This document shows positions 5,741 through 10,305 of a DNA stretch of 10,305 bases, piece after piece. The translations under genes and the position numbers were made by a program. Under the pieces are notes generated by a model, which was not told the origin of the DNA, did not search any database, and saw only the letters and a program-made list of their open reading frames with translations. Numbering within the stretch: position 1 is the first letter of the stretch; each line of letters starts with the position of its first letter. The DNA is from an uncultured Parasphingopyxis sp. (GTDB lineage: Bacteria > Pseudomonadota > Alphaproteobacteria > Sphingomonadales > Sphingomonadaceae). The DNA lies in assembly GCA_905479515.1 (NCBI GenBank), contig CAJQMX010000048.1, positions 1 through 10,305 on the forward strand. Direction: 5' to 3'.

Positions 5741-6196
5741 CTATCCCAATCGCTCCAGCTCTTCGAAACTCAGCGAACCGGGCACGACGATGACGGGGCA
5801 GGGAAGCTGGCCCGCGACAGCGCCTGCGAAATGGGCGACCAGCGGGCCGGGCGGTCCCTCGGCAGCGGCGCCCAGCATGATACCGGCGATATTCTCGCTC
5901 TCATCGATCGCTTCGCGCACCATCTTCACGGGATCGCCGCGTTTGACGACGATCTTGGGATGCACGCCTGTCGCTTCGACCAGTTCACCAGCGGCCTGGG
6001 CGACAGCGGCTTCGGCACGCAACTGTGCCTCTTCCTCGAACGTGGCCTCCACAGCGGCCCAATTCACGAACTCCTGCGGCGGGATCAGCGCGACAATCTC
6101 GACCGTCCGGCCAAGCCTGATGGCCCGCACTGCCGCATAATGCAGCGCTGCGCGCGCTTCCGGCGTTTCGTCGATCACTACCAAATAGGTACGCAT
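5741..6196 (-). CDS. Universal stress protein (UspA) family protein
   Basis: The 151-residue single-domain protein begins MRTYLVVIDETPEARAALHY, the first strand and helix of the Usp fold. It ends with the conserved LPCPVIVVP strand. VKRGDPVKMVREAIDE is the usual pre-loop segment. The family's ATP-binding loop is normally G-x2-G-x9-G-S/T; here it reads GAAAEGPPGPLVAHFAG, without the terminal Gly-Ser, so nucleotide binding is doubtful. Two ATGs lie six bases apart (6202 and 6196). AAGGGG (6210-6205) is 8 bases from the second and only 2 from the first, so 6196 is chosen. The protein is cytoplasmic and presumably involved in stress tolerance. It heads a leftward pair with the M28 peptidase and is divergent from the membrane protein at 6331. 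The 134-base gap between them must hold both promoters, but no convincing -35/-10 pair was found there. Confidence 0.88.
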   Translation of the reverse strand: MRTYLVVIDETPEARAALHYAAVRAIRLGRTVEIVALIPPQEFVNWAAVEATFEEEAQLRAEAAVAQAAGELVEATGVHPKIVVKRGDPVKMVREAIDESENIAGIMLGAAAEGPPGPLVAHFAGAVAGQLPCPVIVVPGSLSFEELERLG

Positions 6197-6330
6197 CGTC
6201 ATTGCCCCTTATTGACCGGGTGAGATTGCGACAGATTGGGAGGGCTGGCAAGGGAAGGGCTCTTTTGGCTATGGTGACGATCCATTGCCCGTTGGGGCGT
6301 GGCGCGAATCGACCGCAAGGGAAGGCAGAC

Positions 6331-6747
6331 ATGAAATCGGCACTATTCTGGATCGTCGCGCTGCTCGCCTTGGCCTTTAACGGTTTCAGTCTTTACGATC
6401 TCGTCATGACGATGACCAATCCGCAGGTGCATCTTCAAGGCTATCCGCCAGCCTTTGTCGATTGGATCCTTACCATCCCCGAATGGCGGCGAATCCTTTG
6501 GACGACCACTGTATTCATCGGAGTAATCGGCGCGGTCACGTTGATTTTGCGAAGGGCCCTGGCCGAGCGCGCCCTATGGGCGGCCACGGCGTTGCTGCTT
6601 CTCGCGGTGATTCTCGATTATGCACTTCTCAACGGGGCAACGGCTTATGCGCATAGCGGAATCGTCTTCAATTTCGTCATCATAGCCATTGAAGCGCTGT
6701 TCGCCCTTTACGCCGGTTATGCCAGGCGGCAAGGAATGTTGCGTTAG
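6331..6747 (+). CDS. Small four-helix integral membrane protein, function unknown
   Basis: The 138-residue product has four predicted membrane helices, at about residues 4-26, 55-73, 81-101 and 110-130. The first loop holds NPQVHLQGYPPAFVDWILTI. The layout resembles small alphaproteobacterial membrane proteins that databases sometimes label 'sugar transporter', a label I would not trust as a function. There is no signal peptide separate from the first helix and no recognisable catalytic motif. The frame is open back to 6202, but the ATG at 6331 is preceded by GAAGG (6321-6325, 5-base spacer) and begins directly with a membrane helix. It lies 30 bases before pdhC on the same strand and is probably the first gene of that cluster. 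It may have been placed there by chance or may share regulation with pyruvate metabolism. Confidence 0.82.
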   Translation: MKSALFWIVALLALAFNGFSLYDLVMTMTNPQVHLQGYPPAFVDWILTIPEWRRILWTTTVFIGVIGAVTLILRRALAERALWAATALLLLAVILDYALLNGATAYAHSGIVFNFVIIAIEALFALYAGYARRQGMLR

Positions 6748-6777
6748 CCCGACCTTTTCTCCGCAGGATATGTCTCC

Positions 6778-8067
6778 ATGCCGATTGAACTCAAAATGCC
6801 CGCCCTGTCCCCCACGATGGAAGAGGGAACGCTCGCCAAATGGCTGGTGAAGGAAGGCGATACGATCAGCTCTGGCGACATCATGGCCGAGATCGAAACC
6901 GACAAGGCGACGATGGAGTTTGAAGCGGTCGATGAAGGCGTGCTGGCGAAGATTCTCGTACCTGAAGGCACTGATGAGGTGAAAGTCGGCGCGGTAATCG
7001 CGATTATTGCCGAGGAAGGCGAAGATGCGAGCAGCATCGAGGCACCAAAGGCAGAAGCGCCTGCCAAGGCCGCGCCCGAACCTGCACCGGCCCCCGCCGC
7101 AGAACCAGAACCGGCAAAGGCTGAAGCGTCAGCGCCACCGCCGCCTGCGCCGGCAGCACCGAAATCCGGCGGCGATCGTATAGCGGCCAGCCCTCTCGCC
7201 CGCCGGCTTGCCGAACAAAATGGGCTCGACCTTTCGGCGATTACAGGCACTGGCCCCAAGGGCCGGATCGTCAAAGCCGATATTGATGCGGCCCTTGCCG
7301 GTGGCGGCGCAGCGGCTCAAGCCAAAGCGGCCCCGCCTGCTTCTGCCCCTGCTTCCGCGCCCGTCGATCCCGGCGAAATCCCGCACGAGGTCGAAAAACT
7401 CTCCAATATGCGCAAGACAATCGCGCGCCGCCTGACAGAGGCGAAGCAGACCGTTCCGCATATCTATCTGACGGTCGATATCCGCCTTGATGCGCTGCTC
7501 GATCTGCGGGGGCAGCTCAACGCCTCGCTCGCGCCGCGTGATATCAAGCTTTCGGTCAATGATCTGCTGGTGAAAGCGCTGGCGGCTGCGCTGATGCAGG
7601 TGCCCAAATGCAATGTAAGCTTCGCGGGTGATCAACTGATTAGCTATAGCCGCGCCGATATTGCCGTGGCGGTCAGCATTCCGGGCGGCCTGATCACGCC
7701 GATAGTCACAGGCGCAAACGAAAAATCGCTCTCCGCCATCTCGACCGAGGTGAAGGAACTGGCGGGCCGGGCCAAGGACGGCAAGCTCAAGCCGCATGAA
7801 TATCAGGGCGACACGGCGAGCATTTCAAACATGGGCATGTTCGGCATCAAGCAGTTCGATGCGGTCATCAATCCGCCACAGGGCATGATCATGGCGATCG
7901 GGGCCGGCGAGAAGCGGCCTTATGTCATCGACGACAGTCTGCAGATCGCGACCGTGATGAGCGCCACAGGCAGCTTCGACCACCGCGCCATCGACGGCGC
8001 AGACGGTGCCAAGCTGATGAAGGCGTTCAAGCAGCTCGTGGAGAACCCGCTCGGGATGTTGGCTTGA
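6778..8067 (+). CDS. pdhC: Pyruvate dehydrogenase complex E2, dihydrolipoamide acetyltransferase
   Basis: The 429-residue protein forms the core of the pyruvate dehydrogenase complex and transfers the acetyl group from lipoyl-lysine to CoA. Residues 1-78 are one lipoyl domain, with the lipoylated K43 in [11 protein letters not shown]. An Ala/Pro linker (about 84-130) leads to the E1/E3-binding domain (135-173, [19 protein letters not shown], then [13 protein letters not shown]). A second Ala/Pro linker follows, then the catalytic domain (about 205-429) ending in [14 protein letters not shown]402 and D406 there are the active-site residues. The opening [20 protein letters not shown] is typical of alphaproteobacterial and mitochondrial pyruvate E2 and speaks against the succinyl-transferring SucB. 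AGGA (6765-6768) supports the start. The E3 gene lies downstream after one small membrane protein gene; the E1 genes are not in the window. Confidence 0.96.
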   Translation: MPIELKMPALSPTMEEGTLAKWLVKEGDTISSGDIMAEIETDKATMEFEAVDEGVLAKILVPEGTDEVKVGAVIAIIAEEGEDASSIEAPKAEAPAKAAPEPAPAPAAEPEPAKAEASAPPPPAPAAPKSGGDRIAASPLARRLAEQNGLDLSAITGTGPKGRIVKADIDAALAGGGAAAQAKAAPPASAPASAPVDPGEIPHEVEKLSNMRKTIARRLTEAKQTVPHIYLTVDIRLDALLDLRGQLNASLAPRDIKLSVNDLLVKALAAALMQVPKCNVSFAGDQLISYSRADIAVAVSIPGGLITPIVTGANEKSLSAISTEVKELAGRAKDGKLKPHEYQGDTASISNMGMFGIKQFDAVINPPQGMIMAIGAGEKRPYVIDDSLQIATVMSATGSFDHRAIDGADGAKLMKAFKQLVENPLGMLA

Positions 8068-8073
8068 CCTGCC

Positions 8074-8099
8074 CCTCTCTCCCAGAAGGAGGAGAGAGG
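8074..8099. repeat. Inverted repeat between pdhC and the next gene
   Basis: CCTCTCTCC (8074-8082) and GGAGAGAGG (8091-8099) form a perfect 9-base stem with an 8-base loop, six bases after the pdhC stop. No T-run follows (CATGAAGGGG), so it is not a classical terminator. It could stabilise the 3' end of the pdhC message, attenuate the downstream genes, or be one copy of a small palindromic intergenic repeat family. Confidence 0.6.
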
Positions 8100-8155
8100 C
8101 ATGAAGGGGAACATAATATGCATGTGATGAGCCCATGCGCATTGAAAAAGGCCGA

Positions 8156-8635
8156 ATGACAAAAGGCCGCCTCTTCGCACGTGGAGCCCTCGCAACTCTG
8201 CTGTCTCCGATAGTGGCGGGTTTTGCGGCGGCGCTCGCCTTCACCATCATCATGTTCGTCTTTCTGCCGGATGATACTGCGTCGACCGAGGGTACGACCG
8301 AGAATTTTTTCAATATCGCGCTCTATCTCTGGCTGGCGGCGGCATTCTTCGGTGCGCTGTTTACAATTGCCGCGACACTGCTTTCCCAAATTCCGCTGAT
8401 CATCCTTCATCGCTGGCGGGGGCGCAGGGCTTTGGCGATGCACCTTGCGGCGAGCATGGTGCTTGGCGTCCTGCTTTTCTGGCTGTTGTCGCCGGTCCTC
8501 ACCCCGTTTCGCAACACCGGACCTGTCAAATGGGAAGATCTTTGGTCGTTAAGCGTGTCCGTTGCGGCTGGCGGGGTTTCGGTGGGCGCGCTATGGGACG
8601 GGCTTGTTCTCAAACCGATGTTCAAAGGCGGATAG
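8156..8635 (+). CDS. Small integral membrane protein between pdhC and lpdA, function unknown
   Basis: The 159-residue product has about four membrane helices (near residues 12-37, 52-84, 93-112 and 129-147). A basic loop (HRWRGRRA, 85-92) sits between the second and third, probably cytoplasmic. No catalytic or transport motif is recognised. Two starts are possible in the same frame: ATG 8135 and ATG 8156. The second has AAAAAGG (8145-8151) just upstream and starts MTKGRLFARGAL, so it is preferred; the first would add seven residues. The gene ends three bases before the lpdA start codon, so the two are almost certainly translated from one message, and part of the lpdA ribosome binding region lies in its last codons. 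Confidence 0.78.
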   Translation: MTKGRLFARGALATLLSPIVAGFAAALAFTIIMFVFLPDDTASTEGTTENFFNIALYLWLAAAFFGALFTIAATLLSQIPLIILHRWRGRRALAMHLAASMVLGVLLFWLLSPVLTPFRNTGPVKWEDLWSLSVSVAAGGVSVGALWDGLVLKPMFKGG

Positions 8636-8638
8636 GCG

Positions 8639-10036
8639 ATGGCTGAAAATTACGATCTTATCATTCTCGGTTCCGGCCCCGGCGGCTATGTCGCGGCGAT
8701 CCGGGCTTCGCAACTGGGCATGAAAGTGGCGATTGTCGAGCGGGAGAAGCTGGGCGGCATCTGTCTCAACTGGGGCTGCATCCCGACCAAGGCGCTGCTC
8801 AGGACCAGCGAAATCTATCATTATATGAGCCATGCGGATGCCTATGGGCTTTCGGCGGAAAAAACCGCCTTCGATCTCACCAAGATTGTCGAGCGTTCGC
8901 GCAAGGTGGCCGGGCAGCTCAACAGCGGCGTCACGGGCCTGATGAAGAAGCACAAGATTGCCGTGCATGAAGGCTTGGGCACGCTGACAGGCAAGGGCAA
9001 GCTCAGCGTCGAGAAGGATGGCAAAAAAACTGAACTCACCGCCAAGACGATCATGATTGCGACCGGCGCACGGGCGCGCGACCTGCCGTTCGCCAAGGCC
9101 GACGGCAATCGCATCTGGACGTACCGTCATGCGATGGTCCCCCCCGAGATGCCGACAAAGCTGCTGGTGATCGGATCGGGCGCCATCGGCGTAGAGTTTG
9201 CGAGCTTCTATTCGGATATGGGCGCGGATGTGACCATCGTCGAAATGCTGCCCCGCATCCTCCCGGTGGAAGATGAAGATGTATCGAAGCATATGCTCAA
9301 GGCGCTGAAGAAGCAGGGCATAACGATCCTGACGGGCGCGGGTGTTGAAAAGCTCGAAGCCGGAGCGAAGGGCGTCAAAGTCGCGATCAAGGACGCGAAG
9401 GGCAAGGTTGAGGATCATGAATTCAGCCATGCCATCGTGGCCATTGGCATCGTGCCGAACACCGAAGATATCGGGCTGGATACGCTGGGCGTAAAGCTCG
9501 ACAAGCGCGGCCATATTGAAGTCGATGGTTTTGGACGGACCAATGTCGACGGCGTTCTCGCCATCGGCGATGTGACCGGACCGCCATGGCTGGCGCACAA
9601 GGCAAGCCATGAAGGCGTGGTCGCCATCGAAAAACTGGTGGGCCAGAATCCCCATGCCTTCGAGACGGGCAATATCCCGGGCTGCACCTATTCCCGGCCG
9701 CAGGTTGCATCTGTCGGGTTAACCGAAGCGCAGGCCAAGGAAGCCGGGCACAAGGTGAAGGTCGGCAACTTCCCCTTCATCGGCAACGGCAAGGCGATTG
9801 CGCTGGGCGAGGCGGAGGGCTTCGTCAAAACGGTATTCGATGAGAAAACCGGCGCGCTGTTAGGCGCGCATATGGTGGGCGCGGAAGTGACCGAGCTGAT
9901 CCAGGGCTATGTCGTGGCGCGGCAGCTTGAGACGACCGAGGTCGAGCTGATGGAAACCGTCTTCCCGCATCCCACGCTGAGCGAAATGATGCATGAAAGC
10001 GTGCTCGACGCCTATGGGCGCGTCATCCATATGTAG
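8639..10036 (+). CDS. lpdA: Dihydrolipoyl dehydrogenase (E3)
   Basis: The 465-residue flavoprotein reoxidises dihydrolipoyl groups of 2-oxoacid dehydrogenase complexes and reduces NAD+. The FAD-binding Rossmann motif is ILGSGPGGYVAAIRASQLG (9-27). The redox disulfide C42-x4-C47 lies in GGICLNWGCIPTKALL. The NAD-binding motif begins at G179 (GSGAIGVEFASFY). The second FAD motif is VDGVLAIGDVTG. The C-terminal interface carries the catalytic pair H444 and E449 in FPHPTLSEMMHE. The length is normal for the family. Position in the pdhC cluster suggests service to pyruvate dehydrogenase, although E3 is often shared with 2-oxoglutarate dehydrogenase and the glycine cleavage system. AAAGGCGG (8624-8631) is its best ribosome binding site. 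It is the last gene of the rightward cluster. Confidence 0.96.
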   Translation: MAENYDLIILGSGPGGYVAAIRASQLGMKVAIVEREKLGGICLNWGCIPTKALLRTSEIYHYMSHADAYGLSAEKTAFDLTKIVERSRKVAGQLNSGVTGLMKKHKIAVHEGLGTLTGKGKLSVEKDGKKTELTAKTIMIATGARARDLPFAKADGNRIWTYRHAMVPPEMPTKLLVIGSGAIGVEFASFYSDMGADVTIVEMLPRILPVEDEDVSKHMLKALKKQGITILTGAGVEKLEAGAKGVKVAIKDAKGKVEDHEFSHAIVAIGIVPNTEDIGLDTLGVKLDKRGHIEVDGFGRTNVDGVLAIGDVTGPPWLAHKASHEGVVAIEKLVGQNPHAFETGNIPGCTYSRPQVASVGLTEAQAKEAGHKVKVGNFPFIGNGKAIALGEAEGFVKTVFDEKTGALLGAHMVGAEVTELIQGYVVARQLETTEVELMETVFPHPTLSEMMHESVLDAYGRVIHM

Positions 10037-10048
10037 GCTATGCGTGTT

Positions 10049-10068
10049 GGCGGAGGGGACCCTCCGCC
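10049..10068. terminator. Hairpin between convergent lpdA and bactofilin genes
   Basis: GGCGGAGG (10049-10056) pairs perfectly with CCTCCGCC (10061-10068) around a 4-base loop (GGAC), 12 bases past the lpdA stop and 5 bases past the bactofilin stop on the other strand. Position suggests a shared terminator, but neither side has a T-run, so termination may be weak or need Rho. Confidence 0.55.
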
Positions 10069-10073
10069 GATAA

Positions 10074-10305
10074 TCAGAGCGCTGACGTCTGGGCTGGCTT
10101 GTCCATGATCTGCTCGTCGACAAGTTTGAGCGACGCATCCTTGGGATCGTCCTTTTGCAGCGTGCCGGCGCTTTTATGCCGGAAGCTGCCTTCAACATGG
10201 CCGCCTGTCTCGATGCTCAGTTTTTCGTAGGTGACGTCCCCGATCACGGTGGCCGAAGCCTCAACGATCAATTCTTTCGCGGTAATCGATCCTTCAACGC
10301 GGCCG
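10074..10305 (-). CDS. Bactofilin-family polymer-forming cytoskeletal protein (C-terminal part, 5' end outside window)
   Basis: The frame enters from the right edge without a start codon and ends with TGA at 10074-10076, leaving 76 residues. They begin GRVEGSITAKELIVEASATV and continue with VIGDVTYEKLSIETGGHVEGSF. This is the short-period Val/Ile-Gly beta-helix repeat of bactofilins, which polymerise into filaments at the inner membrane and help organise cell shape or stalk and wall synthesis. The last 35 residues or so are the non-repetitive polar tail (HKSAGTLQKDDPKDASLKLV and on). It converges on lpdA with a 37-base gap that holds one hairpin. The family call is firm from the repeat pattern; the specific cellular role is unknown and the N-terminus is not visible. 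Confidence 0.87.
   Translation of the reverse strand, partial: GRVEGSITAKELIVEASATVIGDVTYEKLSIETGGHVEGSFRHKSAGTLQKDDPKDASLKLVDEQIMDKPAQTSAL

Noticed and set aside
6202..6330. N-terminal extension of the membrane protein that starts at 6331
   Set aside because: The extension is polar and arginine-rich, overlaps the usp control region, and the ATG at 6331 has a good ribosome binding site and begins with a membrane helix.
8591..9655. A 354-codon open frame on the minus strand
   Set aside because: It lies opposite lpdA, whose plus-strand frame has all catalytic motifs at full length; the antisense product shows no family features.

Overview
The window reads as chromosomal DNA of an alphaproteobacterium, most likely a sphingomonad (order Sphingomonadales). 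This rests on moderately high GC (judged by eye), the style of the proteins (RcnB/glycine-zipper secreted protein, small single-domain Usp protein, alphaproteobacterial-type E2 and lipoamide dehydrogenase in one cluster) and a bactofilin at the right edge. The genus is not determined. No rRNA, tRNA, insertion sequence, phage gene or CRISPR array was seen, and no gene is visibly broken. Two genes are cut by the window edges.

Left part (1-2942). A LysR-type regulator (minus strand, 3' end off the window) is divergent from a pirin-family cupin gene; the 95-base gap holds a perfect T-N11-A inverted repeat that is a good LysR operator candidate. Pirin ends in a strong intrinsic terminator. A new rightward unit then starts with a credible sigma70-like promoter: an RluA-family pseudouridine synthase, the ribosome-rescue hydrolase ArfB, and a GAF-fold free methionine-(R)-sulfoxide reductase. 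The RluA-ArfB gap contains two nested inverted repeats running from the RluA stop codon to the ArfB ribosome binding site.

Middle (2943-6196). A secreted low-complexity protein combines an MRGN-repeat segment, an RcnB-like segment, a glycine zipper, a His/Asp/Arg-rich stretch and a C-terminal Cys-x-Cys. Its terminator lies against the 3' end of a leftward pair: a Usp-family protein followed by an exported M28 zinc aminopeptidase with a C-terminal fibronectin-III-like domain.

Right part (6331-10305). A compact rightward cluster encodes a small four-helix membrane protein, the pyruvate dehydrogenase E2 (pdhC), a second small four-helix membrane protein, and the E3 dihydrolipoyl dehydrogenase (lpdA). 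The E1 genes are not in the window. A hairpin separates lpdA from the convergent 3' end of a bactofilin gene.

Most of the window is ordinary housekeeping and accessory metabolism, and I do not see a clearly new multi-gene system. The items most worth a second look are the nested repeats before arfB, the architecture of the secreted protein, the LysR operator candidate, and the two unknown membrane proteins inside the pdhC-lpdA cluster.
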